Part shown: piece by piece, positions 45,396 through 54,610 of the stretch
Layout of the letters: each line of letters opens with the position of its first letter
Numbering within the stretch: the first letter of the stretch is position 1
Origin: Leucobacter sp. cx-42
GTDB taxonomy: Bacteria > Actinomycetota > Actinomycetes > Actinomycetales > Microbacteriaceae
Direction: 5' to 3'
DNA length: 64,000 bases
Assembly (NCBI RefSeq): GCF_014529985.1
Contig: NZ_JACVMU010000011.1
Coordinates: 1-64,000 of the forward strand
Notes under the pieces: generated by a model
Database searches by the model: none
Told to the model about the DNA's origin: nothing
What the model saw: only the letters and a program-made list of their open reading frames with translations
Program-made: the position numbers and the translations under genes

Positions 45396-46644
45396 TGGGG
45401 GTGTCCTTCAGAGTTTCGGGGTTAGTGTCTTGGGGCGCCGCAGGCCCGGGTGCAGGCGCAGGCGTTGGGGCAACTCCGGGCGAGAGCGGCGCATCAACGG
45501 GCGCAGGCTCGTATGCTGACGCGGCGACCGGCACCTCGCGCACAACGAAGTCGATGCGTTCGCGGCCGTAGCCGTGTTTGTTGAAGCTCCGGACGACCAG
45601 CCACGCAAAGAGGCCGAGACCGGCGATCTCGCCGATGACAGCGCCAAGGCTGCCACCTTCGGCGACCTGTGCGGTCTCGCCGGTGGTTCCGCTGGCCATG
45701 AAGCCGAAGGCGACGAGATTGTTCACGACGTGGATCGCGATGGCGGCTTCGAGGCCGCCAGTGCGCCAGGCAAGCCAGGCAGCAACCAAGCCCATGAGGC
45801 CAACCGCGAGCATGCCCCAGATGTCGTAAATGTGCGCCATTGCGAACAGGACCGAAGGCACGAGGACTGCGAGCCACGGGGACTTCACCCAGGAGCCAAA
45901 CACCTGCATGCCAACACCACGGAACACCACTTCTTCAGCTGTCGCCTGAATGGGCACCAGGAGCAGGATGAAGATGCCCGAGAGCAGCGCTGCGTTCAGG
46001 CTGAAGTCAGGGAGCAGGTCTTCGCCAGTTTCGACGAACGAACCCGGGTCAAGCGCGTACGTTGCCGCGATACCAACGATGTTCATCGTGGCAACACCGG
46101 CGATTGCGAACAGCGTGGTGCGACCGAGCAGGCCCCAGCGGATCCGTCCAGCAACCGACCAAACGCGGCCAGTCGGGCGAATGCCCATGCACAGCATTGC
46201 AAGGATGACAGCGGGCAGCATCGAAGAGATCGCAAGCAGGCTGTACAACACGCTCAGCGGGCGTTGGGTGTCGAGTACGACCTCACCACTCGCGGACTGC
46301 ATGAGGAAGTCGGGGTCAAACGACATAAGCAGCGGCATGAGCGCGAAGCTGATGGCCACGCTGAAGGCAAGGTAGAAGACGCCAGCGAGCAGTACGAGGA
46401 CGAGTGGCTTCCACCACTGGAACTTTGCGGCACCGCGATACAGACGGTGGTACTCAAGCGGCTCAGTCTCGACGAGACGTGGCACCGTCACCTGTGCGGG
46501 CTTCGCCCAGGCCCAGGCCTGCGGCACGGTCGAACCGGGCACGCCGGGTTCGCCAGGGGCGGGCTGTCCGGGCACGGACTGCCCGGGTGCAGGCTGCGGC
46601 TGTGCGGCCGGGTCGGGGTCGTTCTGAGGGGCTGAGGAGGTCAT
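45388..46644 (-). CDS. CPBP family intramembrane metalloprotease
   Basis: A 418-residue membrane protein. A Pro/Gln-rich cytoplasmic leader precedes eight or so helices. The catalytic motifs are AEEVVFRG (EExxxR), followed by FAMAHIYDIWGM and the late His-Asn motif AIHVVNNLVAFG, all typical of CAAX-protease/bacteriocin-processing-like enzymes. The ATG at 46644 has an AAGG site upstream and is preferred to one at 46743. Its target is unknown. It is followed by the degenerate PPOX-like gene. Confidence 0.9.
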   Translation of the reverse strand: MTSSAPQNDPDPAAQPQPAPGQSVPGQPAPGEPGVPGSTVPQAWAWAKPAQVTVPRLVETEPLEYHRLYRGAAKFQWWKPLVLVLLAGVFYLAFSVAISFALMPLLMSFDPDFLMQSASGEVVLDTQRPLSVLYSLLAISSMLPAVILAMLCMGIRPTGRVWSVAGRIRWGLLGRTTLFAIAGVATMNIVGIAATYALDPGSFVETGEDLLPDFSLNAALLSGIFILLLVPIQATAEEVVFRGVGMQVFGSWVKSPWLAVLVPSVLFAMAHIYDIWGMLAVGLMGLVAAWLAWRTGGLEAAIAIHVVNNLVAFGFMASGTTGETAQVAEGGSLGAVIGEIAGLGLFAWLVVRSFNKHGYGRERIDFVVREVPVAASAYEPAPVDAPLSPGVAPTPAPAPGPAAPQDTNPETLKDTPNA

Positions 46645-46720
46645 GCTTGGCCTTTCAATGCGCTCAGTGACCGCGGCAGGGATCTGAGCTGGAGTGGTGC
46701 GGAGCCCCGGGCCGAAGCCC

Positions 46721-46768
46721 GAAACGGGCGGGGCGGAGAACAACCTGAGTTGTGCCCCGCCCCGTTTC
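46721..46768 (-). terminator. Terminator of glycyl-tRNA synthetase gene
   Basis: GAAACGGGCGGGGC (46721-46734) pairs with GCCCCGCCCCGTTTC (46754-46768), with the loop further closed by ACAAC and GTTGT. It lies directly downstream of the GlyRS stop on the minus strand. Confidence 0.8.
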
Positions 46769-46772
46769 AGCG

Positions 46773-48158
46773 TTATGCGCCGCGAAGACGCTCTGCGAGG
46801 AAGCCGTAGAGCTCTGCGCGCGGCACGCGCGTCTGCTCCATGGTGTCGCGCTCGCGGATCGTCACTGCGTCGTCATCGAGCGAGTCGAAGTCGACGGTGA
46901 CACAGAACGGGGTACCGATCTCGTCCTGGCGACGGTAGCGGCGGCCGATTGCGCCTGCATCGTCGAAGTCGATGTTCCAGTCCTGGCGCAGGTCTGCAGC
47001 GATCTCGCGCGCGAGCGGCGAAAGCTTTTCGTTGCGGCTGAGGGGAAGAACAGCAACCTTGATGGGCGCGAGACGCGGGTCGAGGCCAAGCACGGTGCGC
47101 TTGTCGGTGCCGCCCTTCGCGTTCGGCACCTCCTCTTCGCGGTACGCGTCAACGAGGAACGCCATGAGCGAGCGGGTGAGACCAGCCGCGGGCTCGATCA
47201 CGTACGGGGTGTAGCGCTCGTCCTTGTTCTGGTCGAAGAAGCTGAGCTCCTTGCCCGAGTGCTTCGAGTGAGTCGACAGGTCGAAGTCGGTGCGGTTCGC
47301 GATGCCCTCGAGCTCGCCCCACTCGCTGCCCTGGAAGCCGAAGCGGTACTCGATGTCAGCGGTGCGCTTCGAGTAGTGCGACAGCTTTTCCTTGGGGTGA
47401 TCGTAGAAGCGCAGGTTGTCTGCGTCGATGCCGAGATCGACGTACCAGTTCCAACGCTCGTTCATCCAGTATTCCTGCCACTCTTCGTCAGTGCCGGGCT
47501 CGACGAAGAATTCCATCTCCATCTGCTCGAACTCACGGGTGCGGAAGATGAAGTTACCTGGCGTGATCTCGTTGCGGAAGCTCTTACCGATCTGGCCGAT
47601 GCCGAAGGGCGGCTTCATGCGCGCTGCCTGCAGCACGTTTGCGAAGTTCACGAAGATGCCCTGAGCGGTCTCGGGGCGGAGGTAGTGCATGCCAGCCTCG
47701 TCGTCGACGGGGCCGAGGTAGGTCTTGAGCAGACCCGAGAATGCGCGCGGCTCGGTCCACTGACCGCGGGTGCCACAGTTTGCACAGACGATGTCTGCCA
47801 TGCCGTTTTCGGGTGCGCGACCCTTCTTCTCTTCGAATGCCTCGAGGAGGTGGTCTTCGCGCTGACGCTTGTGGCAGCTCAGGCACTCAACGAGGGGGTC
47901 ACTGAAGACCTCGACGTGGCCCGATGCTTCCCAGACCTGCTTGGGAAGAATGATGCTCGAATCAATGCCGACGACGTCGTCGCGCTTCTGCACCATCGAC
48001 TTCCACCACTGGCGCTTGATGTTTTCCTTCAGCGCGGTGCCGAGGGGGCCGTAGTCCCATGCAGAGCGCGAACCACCGTAGATTTCACCTGCCTGGAAGA
48101 CGAAACCGCGGTGGCGGGCAAGTGCGATGACTTTGTCGAGACGGGACTGTTCAGCCAT
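46773..48158 (-). CDS. glyS: Glycyl-tRNA synthetase (alpha2 type)
   Basis: A 461-residue class II aminoacyl-tRNA synthetase that charges tRNA-Gly. The N-terminal [19 protein letters not shown] and the flanking region [20 protein letters not shown] match the eukaryote/actinobacterial alpha2 form. Motif 2 is [20 protein letters not shown]; motif 3 is in the [18 protein letters not shown] region. A zinc-binding pair of CxxC units (LSCHKR, CANCG) is present. The ATG at 48158 starts the conserved part; an earlier in-frame start at 48224 is unlikely. Confidence 0.97.
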   Translation of the reverse strand: MAEQSRLDKVIALARHRGFVFQAGEIYGGSRSAWDYGPLGTALKENIKRQWWKSMVQKRDDVVGIDSSIILPKQVWEASGHVEVFSDPLVECLSCHKRQREDHLLEAFEEKKGRAPENGMADIVCANCGTRGQWTEPRAFSGLLKTYLGPVDDEAGMHYLRPETAQGIFVNFANVLQAARMKPPFGIGQIGKSFRNEITPGNFIFRTREFEQMEMEFFVEPGTDEEWQEYWMNERWNWYVDLGIDADNLRFYDHPKEKLSHYSKRTADIEYRFGFQGSEWGELEGIANRTDFDLSTHSKHSGKELSFFDQNKDERYTPYVIEPAAGLTRSLMAFLVDAYREEEVPNAKGGTDKRTVLGLDPRLAPIKVAVLPLSRNEKLSPLAREIAADLRQDWNIDFDDAGAIGRRYRRQDEIGTPFCVTVDFDSLDDDAVTIRERDTMEQTRVPRAELYGFLAERLRGA

Positions 48159-48284
48159 GTGAATATCACTCCAAGGGGCAAGCGGGGATCTTGGTCCAGC
48201 GTGCTGATGCACGCACACCCTCAAGCCTACTCTCTTGCCTCTGCGAGCGGGCCGGACTATGGAATTTGGGGCGGTTGTGTCTCG

Positions 48285-49250
48285 TTATGGCACGAGAATG
48301 ACCTTGCCCGTCGTGCCGCGACCTGCGAGTGCGCGGTGTGCTTCAGCTGCATCGGCCAGGGCAAACCGTTCCCCGATGCGTACGCGTAGCGTGCCGGCAG
48401 CGACGGCCTCGAAGAGTTCGCGGTAGCGCCAGGCACGTTCTTCGGCTGTCAGCATGAAGTGCCCCAGCGTTGGCCGGCTGACGCGAAGTGAACCGCCAGC
48501 GTTCAACCGTTGCAGGTCGAACGGCGGGACCTGACCGCTCGCGCCGCCGAAGAGCACGAGGTCGCCGCGCACGCGCAGCGATGCGAGGGATCCGTCGAAC
48601 GTGTCGAGGCCAACGCCGTCGTAGGCAACAGCAACGCCAACGCCGTTGGTGATCTCGCGCACGCGCTCAGCAAAGCCTTCGTACGGCAGCGCATGTTCAG
48701 CGCCAGCGTCCCGGCACAGTGCACGCTTCTCATCTGTCGAGGCGGTCACAATGACCCGGACGCCGTGGGCGACGAGGAGCTGGGTGAGCAGCTGGCCAAC
48801 ACCCCCGGCACCAGCGTGCACGAGCACCCACTCCCCCGGCTGCGGAGTAGCAACCGAGAACGCGAGATAGTGCGCGGTGCAGCCTTGCAGTGGCAGTGCG
48901 CCAGCAACGTCGAGCTCAATGCCCGCGGGCACGGTGACCGCCTGAGCTGCTTCGACAACAAACTGTTCAGCATAGGTGCCACGGGCTGCGGCCGTCGCGA
49001 TGTGATCACCTGGCGCAAAGTCAGTAATGCCCTCACCAACCGCGAGCACCGTGCCGGCAGCCTCAGAGCCAGGAATGTACGGCAGCTCCATCGCGTAGAC
49101 ACCACCGCGCTGGTAGATCTCAATGAAGTTGACGCCAACCGCTGCCGTCTCCACAAGCAGCTCGCCTGGACCCGGGACGGGAGCTGGCGCTGCCTGCGCA
49201 ACGAGCACCTCGGGACCACCGGTCTGTTCAACAACAATTGCCTGCATCAT
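48285..49250 (-). CDS. NADPH:quinone oxidoreductase (zeta-crystallin-like)
   Basis: A 321-residue zinc-less medium-chain dehydrogenase. The N-terminal catalytic domain has GVNFIEIYQRGGVY, the quinone oxidoreductase signature, and PGSEAAGTVLAVG. The NADPH-binding motif is HAGAGGVGQLLTQLL. The first two codons are ATG ATG. It lies upstream of the first of two tandem hydroxyacid dehydrogenase genes in transcription order but has no clear functional tie. Confidence 0.92.
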   Translation of the reverse strand: MMQAIVVEQTGGPEVLVAQAAPAPVPGPGELLVETAAVGVNFIEIYQRGGVYAMELPYIPGSEAAGTVLAVGEGITDFAPGDHIATAAARGTYAEQFVVEAAQAVTVPAGIELDVAGALPLQGCTAHYLAFSVATPQPGEWVLVHAGAGGVGQLLTQLLVAHGVRVIVTASTDEKRALCRDAGAEHALPYEGFAERVREITNGVGVAVAYDGVGLDTFDGSLASLRVRGDLVLFGGASGQVPPFDLQRLNAGGSLRVSRPTLGHFMLTAEERAWRYRELFEAVAAGTLRVRIGERFALADAAEAHRALAGRGTTGKVILVP

Positions 49251-49274
49251 CTCACCCCTTGATTCGTCGTTTAC

Positions 49275-50216
49275 TTACACCGTGACGAGGTTCTCGTACG
49301 GCTCGCCCGCGCGCAGATGCTCGACCTGGCGCAGGACAAGCGCGCGCATGCGCGGCAGCATCGAACTCGCGCCACCACCGACGTGCGGCACCACAATGGT
49401 GCCGGGCGTACGCCACAGCGGATGACCAGCCGGCAACGGCTCAGGGTCAGTCACATCAAGCGCCGCACGAATACGACCGGTCGACAGCTCAGCTACGAGC
49501 GCGTCGGTGTCGATGACCGCGCCGCGCGCGACGTTCACCACGAGCGCGCCATCGGGCAATGCGGCGAGCGCAGCAGCATCGAGGAGGTGCCTGGTCTGTT
49601 CGGTGAGCGGCGTGATGAGCACGACCACGTCGGCCAGCGCGAGCTGCGCGTGGAGCTCATCGAAGCCGTGAACGTGTACATCACTCCCAGCGAGGTTCTG
49701 CTCGGTACGAGCGGTGCGCGCAAGGCGCGCAATCTCCACTTCAAAGCCAGCGAGACGAGACTCGATCGCCTTACCGATGCCGCCGTACCCCACGATGAGC
49801 ACGCGACGGTCAGCGAGGCTCGGCATGGGCGCGTATTCCCAGCGCTCTTCGTCGGCAGCACGAATGAAGTCGGGCAGACCACGCTGAGACGCGAGCATGA
49901 GCGCAACCGCGAGCTCGGCAGTCGAGGTGTCATGCACCCCTGACGCATTCGCAACGAGCTGGCCCGGCGTCAGGTGCTGGCCGACGCCTTCGTACCCGTT
50001 CATTTGGAGTTGCACGAGCCCGACCTCGCACCCCGCGAGGCGCTCGAGTCGACGGTTCGAGCCGCGGTACGGCGGCACGACGATGTCGATCTGGTCGCGC
50101 GGCGCTGGGCCGTCGCAGTCCCATGCGATCAGGTCGATGCCGGGTGTGCCCGCAAGGGCCTCGTGTAGCTCCCCGCTCGGCACGGAGACTGCGATGTTGC
50201 GCTCGTTCGTGTTCAT
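49275..50216 (-). CDS. D-2-hydroxyacid dehydrogenase (copy 1)
   Basis: A 313-residue NAD(P)-dependent oxidoreductase of the 2-hydroxyacid dehydrogenase family. The nucleotide motif is VLIVGYGGIGKAIESRL. Catalytic residues: Arg in VVNVARGAVID, Glu in DVTDPEPLPAGHPLW and His in VVPHVGGGAS. The product aligns over its entire length with its neighbour at 50282, so the two arose by tandem duplication. Substrate unknown; relatives act on glyoxylate, hydroxypyruvate or branched 2-oxoacids. Confidence 0.92.
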   Translation of the reverse strand: MNTNERNIAVSVPSGELHEALAGTPGIDLIAWDCDGPAPRDQIDIVVPPYRGSNRRLERLAGCEVGLVQLQMNGYEGVGQHLTPGQLVANASGVHDTSTAELAVALMLASQRGLPDFIRAADEERWEYAPMPSLADRRVLIVGYGGIGKAIESRLAGFEVEIARLARTARTEQNLAGSDVHVHGFDELHAQLALADVVVLITPLTEQTRHLLDAAALAALPDGALVVNVARGAVIDTDALVAELSTGRIRAALDVTDPEPLPAGHPLWRTPGTIVVPHVGGGASSMLPRMRALVLRQVEHLRAGEPYENLVTV

Positions 50217-50281
50217 GAAGTCATTCTCCTTGCACCCACCGACATTCGAAGTTTGGCCGCGGAAATCCGCGGAAGATCCGC

Positions 50282-51226
50282 CTAGGCGCCAGGCCCAAGT
50301 ACGACGTTCTCTGGCGTCTCACCGGCCTGCAACGCCGCGATCTGACGGCGGATCAGCGCCGCCATCCGCGGCAGCAGCGCGTCTGAATCGGCGCCCGCGT
50401 GCGGGGTGATCAGCACGTTTGGGGCGCTCCACAGTGGGTGATCCGCGGGCAACGGCTCGGGGTCGGTGACGTCGAGGGCTGCCCGGATCCGCGCCCCTGA
50501 CAGCTCCGCCACGAGCGCGTCAGTGTCGACCACGCCACCGCGCGCGATGTTCACGAGAAGGGAGTTGTCTGGCAGTGCGGCGAGCGCTGCGGCATCGATG
50601 AGGTGTTGAGTCTGTGCGGTGAGGGGCACCACGAGGATCACGACGTCACTCACGGCGAGCTGCGCGTGCAGATCGGCGAAGCCGAGCACTTCGACCTCTG
50701 TTCCTGCCAGGTTGCGCTCGGTGCGCGCGGATCGTGCCATGCGCGTGATCTCTGCCTCGAAGCCAGCCAGTCGCGCCTCGATGGCCTTGCCGACGCCGCC
50801 GTAACCGACGATGAGCACGCGCTTGGCGCACAGGCTCGGGAAGAATTCGGTTTCCCACGCGTGCCGATCCGCGGCCCGAATGTAGCGGGGAAGCCCGCGC
50901 TGCGCTGCGAGCGTGAGTGCGACCGCGAGTTCTGCAGTGGGTCCGTCGTGAACGCCAGATGCGTTCGCTAGCGGGATACCCTCGGGAAGATACTGTGGGA
51001 CATCGTCGTAGCCAATCCACTGCCACTGCACGAGCCGAGGATTCACCTCAGCCAACCGCGCAAGCCCCTCGTGATAACCAAAGTTGCTCGCCACGACGAG
51101 ATCGATGTGGGTTTCGGGCGCAGGCCCGGTGAGATCCCAATCTACGAACCGAACGTTGCGCGGATCGCCGATGGCCTCGCGCAGCCCCGGGTCCTGCGGC
51201 AGTGCAACAACAAGAGGTTCTGTCAT
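50282..51226 (-). CDS. D-2-hydroxyacid dehydrogenase (copy 2)
   Basis: A 314-residue paralog of the downstream gene. Nucleotide motif VLIVGYGGVGKAIEARL; catalytic Arg in LVNIARGGVVD, Glu in DVTDPEPLPADHPLW, His in LITPHAGADS. It is transcribed first, with a 65 bp gap before copy 1. The substrate loop near the N-terminus differs from copy 1 (NFGYHEGLARLAEVNPRL against YRGSNRRLERLAGCEVGL), so substrate ranges may differ. Confidence 0.92.
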   Translation of the reverse strand: MTEPLVVALPQDPGLREAIGDPRNVRFVDWDLTGPAPETHIDLVVASNFGYHEGLARLAEVNPRLVQWQWIGYDDVPQYLPEGIPLANASGVHDGPTAELAVALTLAAQRGLPRYIRAADRHAWETEFFPSLCAKRVLIVGYGGVGKAIEARLAGFEAEITRMARSARTERNLAGTEVEVLGFADLHAQLAVSDVVILVVPLTAQTQHLIDAAALAALPDNSLLVNIARGGVVDTDALVAELSGARIRAALDVTDPEPLPADHPLWSAPNVLITPHAGADSDALLPRMAALIRRQIAALQAGETPENVVLGPGA

Positions 51227-51327
51227 GCCACCGAGTGTAGCGACGGGTGCGCAATGTCAGTGGTCCCGTCTACCATCGAATTACCCGGCGCACCGACCGC
51301 CAGCCAGCGAAAGACAATGAGGCCGCA

Positions 51328-52218
51328 ATGACCGCAAGCACGAACCACGTGAGTTTCCAGTCCGTGAACTACGTCGACGAGCACGGTGTCGAAATCGCGG
51401 CATACTCCTGGCTGCCAGACAGCACCGTCAACGACGGTGAGCTGGTTGGCGCCGTGCAGATCGCGCACGGCATCGGCGAGCACGCGCGCCGCTACGACCA
51501 CTTCGCGCGCCGCCTCGCCCTCGCAGGGTTCGCGGTCTACGCCGACGACCACCGCGGTCACGGTGAGACCGGGCGCAAGCAGCACGGTGGCGATCTCTCG
51601 TTCCTCGGCAAGCTCGGCCCCGGTGGCCTGCGCGCGACCGAAGCGGCGATCGTGCAGTTCACCGGTATTATTCGCGAGCAGCACCCGGGCCTCCCCGTCG
51701 TGATGTTCGGTCACTCGTGGGGCTCACTGATGACGCAGCGCATCTTGAACGAGCATCCGCGGCTGTGGGACGCGGTCGTGCTGAGCGGTTCTGCGCTGCG
51801 CAGCCTCCGGTACATGGAGTCGGGCGACCTCAACGCACGCTGGGCCGGAGAGGGTGCGAACGGCTTTGAGTGGCTCAGCCGTAACCCCGAGACCGCAGCG
51901 AAGTTCATCGCTGACGAGCTCTGCTTCTCAGCCGACATCATCAAACTGTTCGGCGTTGCTGACGGCCTGCGCCTCTTCGGCAAGCCGAGCCACGGCCTCG
52001 CTCCCGACGTTCCGCTGCTCCTCGTTGCTGGCGATGACGACCCGCTCAGCCGCGGTGACGGGCTGAGCCGCCTTGCAGACCTCTACCGCCAGCGTGGGGT
52101 GCGCGACGTGACGCTGCGAGAGTACCCGGGTGCGCGCCACGAAATCCTCAACGAAACCAACGCTGACGAGGTCGAGACCGAGGTCATTACCTGGATTCTC
52201 GAGCGCGTCGCCGAGTAG
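51328..52218 (+). CDS. Alpha/beta hydrolase, monoacylglycerol-lipase-like
   Basis: A 296-residue serine hydrolase. The oxyanion and nucleophile regions are QIAHGIGEHARRYDHFARRL and VMFGHSWGSLMTQRIL (nucleophile Ser in GHSWG); Asp is in LLVAGDDDPLS and His in PGARHEILNE. ADDHRGHGETG matches the lysophospholipase/MGL subgroup. The ATG at 51328 is favoured over an upstream start at 51247. It probably cleaves acyl esters such as monoacylglycerols. Confidence 0.9.
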   Translation: MTASTNHVSFQSVNYVDEHGVEIAAYSWLPDSTVNDGELVGAVQIAHGIGEHARRYDHFARRLALAGFAVYADDHRGHGETGRKQHGGDLSFLGKLGPGGLRATEAAIVQFTGIIREQHPGLPVVMFGHSWGSLMTQRILNEHPRLWDAVVLSGSALRSLRYMESGDLNARWAGEGANGFEWLSRNPETAAKFIADELCFSADIIKLFGVADGLRLFGKPSHGLAPDVPLLLVAGDDDPLSRGDGLSRLADLYRQRGVRDVTLREYPGARHEILNETNADEVETEVITWILERVAE

Positions 52219-52236
52219 AAGGCGTACCCTGAAGTC

Positions 52237-53292
52237 ATGAATGTACACGGCGAATACAAGGTCCCTGGCGGCAAGCTAGTCGTCGTCGATTTCACGATCG
52301 TCGACGAGAAGATCGCAGACTTCAGCCTGTCTGGCGACTTCTTCCTGGAGCCCGATGACGCGCTCCTCGATATCAACGCAGCGATCAACGGGCTCAGCCC
52401 GAACAGCACGATCGAGGCGTTCGGTGACGCGATTCGCGCGGCACTCCCCTCCGAGGTGCACCTGCTCGGGTTCACCCCCGACTCGGTTGGCGTCGCGATC
52501 CGCCGCGCCATCACCGGCGCAGCGCACTGGCGCGACTACGACTGGCAGATCATCCACGAGCGCGCAGTCGCGCCCGTACTCAACGCAGCCCTCGACGAGG
52601 TGCTCACCACCGCTGTCGGCGAAGGGCTTCGCGGCCCCACGCTCCGTATCTGGGAGTGGGACCGCCCCGCGGTCTTCATTGGCAGCTTCCAGTCGGTGCA
52701 GAACGAGGTCGACGAAGAACAGCTGAACGCCCGCGGCGCGCAGCTCGTTCGCCGCATCTCCGGCGGCGGCGCAATGTACATGGAGCCAGAGGCGTGCATC
52801 ACGTACGCGCTGTACGTTCCCGGCGAGCTCGTGCGCGGCATGAGCTTCGCTGACTCGTACGCGTTCCTCGACGAGTGGGTACTCGAAGCGCTCCACTCGC
52901 TCGGCATCGATGCGGTGTACAAGCCGCTCAACGACATCACGAGCCCGCAGGGCAAGATCGGCGGCGCAGCGCAGAAGCGCATCGCTTCCGGCGCCGTCCT
53001 GCACCACGTGACGATGGCCTACGACATGGACCCGGTCGCGATGACCGAGGTGCTGCGCATCGGCCGCGAGAAGCTCTCCGACAAAGGCACCGCAAGCGCG
53101 CAGAAGCGAGTCGATCCGCTGCGCAGCCAGACCGGTCTCTCACGCGAAGAGATCGTCGAGCGACTGGTGGAGGTCTTCATTCGTCGTCACGGTGGCACGC
53201 AGAGCGAGGTCACCGAGGGCGAGTGGGACGCGGCAGAACAGCTCGTCGAGAAGAAGTTCTTGACCGAAGACTGGATCCGCCGGGTGCCCTAA
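52237..53292 (+). CDS. lplA: Lipoate-protein ligase with N-terminal accessory domain
   Basis: A 351-residue enzyme that attaches lipoate to the E2 and H subunits of 2-oxoacid dehydrogenases and the glycine system. The first 90 residues (EYKVPGGKLVVVDFTIVDEK, LSGDFFLEPDDAL) resemble the accessory domain found at the C-terminus of E. coli LplA, here placed in front. The catalytic BPL/LplA domain follows: RPAVFIGSFQSVQNEV, RRISGGGAMYMEPEA, and the lipoate-AMP loop region NDITSPQGKIGGAAQKR with its Lys. It begins 18 bp after the hydrolase gene and may share its transcript. Confidence 0.9.
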   Translation: MNVHGEYKVPGGKLVVVDFTIVDEKIADFSLSGDFFLEPDDALLDINAAINGLSPNSTIEAFGDAIRAALPSEVHLLGFTPDSVGVAIRRAITGAAHWRDYDWQIIHERAVAPVLNAALDEVLTTAVGEGLRGPTLRIWEWDRPAVFIGSFQSVQNEVDEEQLNARGAQLVRRISGGGAMYMEPEACITYALYVPGELVRGMSFADSYAFLDEWVLEALHSLGIDAVYKPLNDITSPQGKIGGAAQKRIASGAVLHHVTMAYDMDPVAMTEVLRIGREKLSDKGTASAQKRVDPLRSQTGLSREEIVERLVEVFIRRHGGTQSEVTEGEWDAAEQLVEKKFLTEDWIRRVP

Positions 53293-53353
53293 GCCCGGCG
53301 ACGTCGCCCGTCATCACCGCGTCCGCCCAGCCACTCGACCGTAACCTGGAACT

Positions 53354-54598
53354 GTGCCTCAGAACACCTCTCGAACACGCAAGCTGCTCACCCGCGGGAT
53401 CCCCGTCATCGTCGTACTCGCCGCCGGCGCCTACGTCGCCACGTGCGCCCTCGCGCCGCTCGACACCCCCACGCTCAAGGTCTCAATGGACCTTGAGCAG
53501 GAGACCACCGTCGATCCGCAAACGGCGCAAGATCTCGTGAACAGCTACAGCGCACCGACCGCGGTGAGCTGGTCTGACGGCACCACCTGGGTCAACGATG
53601 ACACCGTTCGTCCACTCGCGAGCGTGTCCAAGCTCGTCACCGTGCTCGTGAGCCTCGAGAAGCAGCCGCTCGCCAGCGGCGAAGACGGCCCGATCCACGT
53701 GTGGTCTGAGGCAGACGTGGCCCAGCAAGACATCTACCGTCTCGACGACGGCATCCTCTACGAGACCCCCATCGGCACCGAGGTCACCACCCGCCAGATG
53801 CTCGAGCTCTCGCTCATCATGTCAGCCAACGACTACGCCTACGCCTACGCGATGTCAGTGTTTGGCAGCCAGGATGCGTTCCTCGCAGCCGTCGATGAGT
53901 GGAAGACCACGCACGGCCTCGATTCACTCACGTTCGTCGAGCCGACCGGCATGGACGCACGCAATGCGGCAGCCCCCACCGACATCATGAAGATCGGCTG
54001 GCTGGCGGCAGCAAACCCGACCATCACCGAGATCACGAGCATGCCGACCGCGACCATGCCGTGGAGCGACAAGACCGTCGAATCCACAAACTGGCTGCTC
54101 GGCGACGTCGCAGGCACGTTCGGCCTCAAGACCGGCTTCATCGAAGAGGTCGGCTACAACTTCGTCGTCGGCCAGCACGTCGACGTGAACGGCCGACCGC
54201 TCACGCAGCTCACCGTCATGCTCGCCCGCGACAGCGAAGAAGAGCGCGCCGACCAGGCGACCGACCTTGCCGCCTCGTTGCAAGCGCTCCCCCAGCAGGT
54301 CGACCTCCTCACCGAGGGCACGAGCGTGGCCACGATGACCGGAGTCACCGGTGCATCAGCCTCCGTGAAGGTCGGCGGATCAGCGCAAGCCACCCTCGTG
54401 CCAGGCGAATCCGCGATCGTGACGGTCGACTGGCAGCAGCCAAAGGACGGCACCAAAGGCACCGTCGGCACCGCGACCGTCACGAGCCCCGAGGGCACCA
54501 TCGAGGTACCGCTCGAGCTCACGAAGACGATTCCCGGTCCCGACCTGCTGTGGCGCCTCAGCCACCCCGGCGAGGTGATTGGCGCGTTCTTCGGCTAG
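53354..54598 (+). CDS. D-alanyl-D-alanine carboxypeptidase (DacA/PBP4-like)
   Basis: A 414-residue extracytoplasmic peptidase. A basic N-terminus and hydrophobic helix (about 15-33) form an uncleaved anchor or signal peptide. The three active-site motifs are SVSK in PLASVSKLVTVLV, SAN in IMSANDYAYAYAM, and KTG in FGLKTGFIEEVGYN. A beta-rich C-terminal part follows. It trims the terminal D-Ala of stem peptides. The start is GTG at 53354. It converges on the MocR gene. Confidence 0.9.
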   Translation: MPQNTSRTRKLLTRGIPVIVVLAAGAYVATCALAPLDTPTLKVSMDLEQETTVDPQTAQDLVNSYSAPTAVSWSDGTTWVNDDTVRPLASVSKLVTVLVSLEKQPLASGEDGPIHVWSEADVAQQDIYRLDDGILYETPIGTEVTTRQMLELSLIMSANDYAYAYAMSVFGSQDAFLAAVDEWKTTHGLDSLTFVEPTGMDARNAAAPTDIMKIGWLAAANPTITEITSMPTATMPWSDKTVESTNWLLGDVAGTFGLKTGFIEEVGYNFVVGQHVDVNGRPLTQLTVMLARDSEEERADQATDLAASLQALPQQVDLLTEGTSVATMTGVTGASASVKVGGSAQATLVPGESAIVTVDWQQPKDGTKGTVGTATVTSPEGTIEVPLELTKTIPGPDLLWRLSHPGEVIGAFFG

Positions 54599-54610
54599 GC
54601 AGCCACTCGA

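Noticed and set aside
48159..48284. T-box leader before the glycyl-tRNA synthetase gene
   Set aside because: I found no T-box sequence (TGGNACCGCG-like) or antiterminator in the short upstream region.
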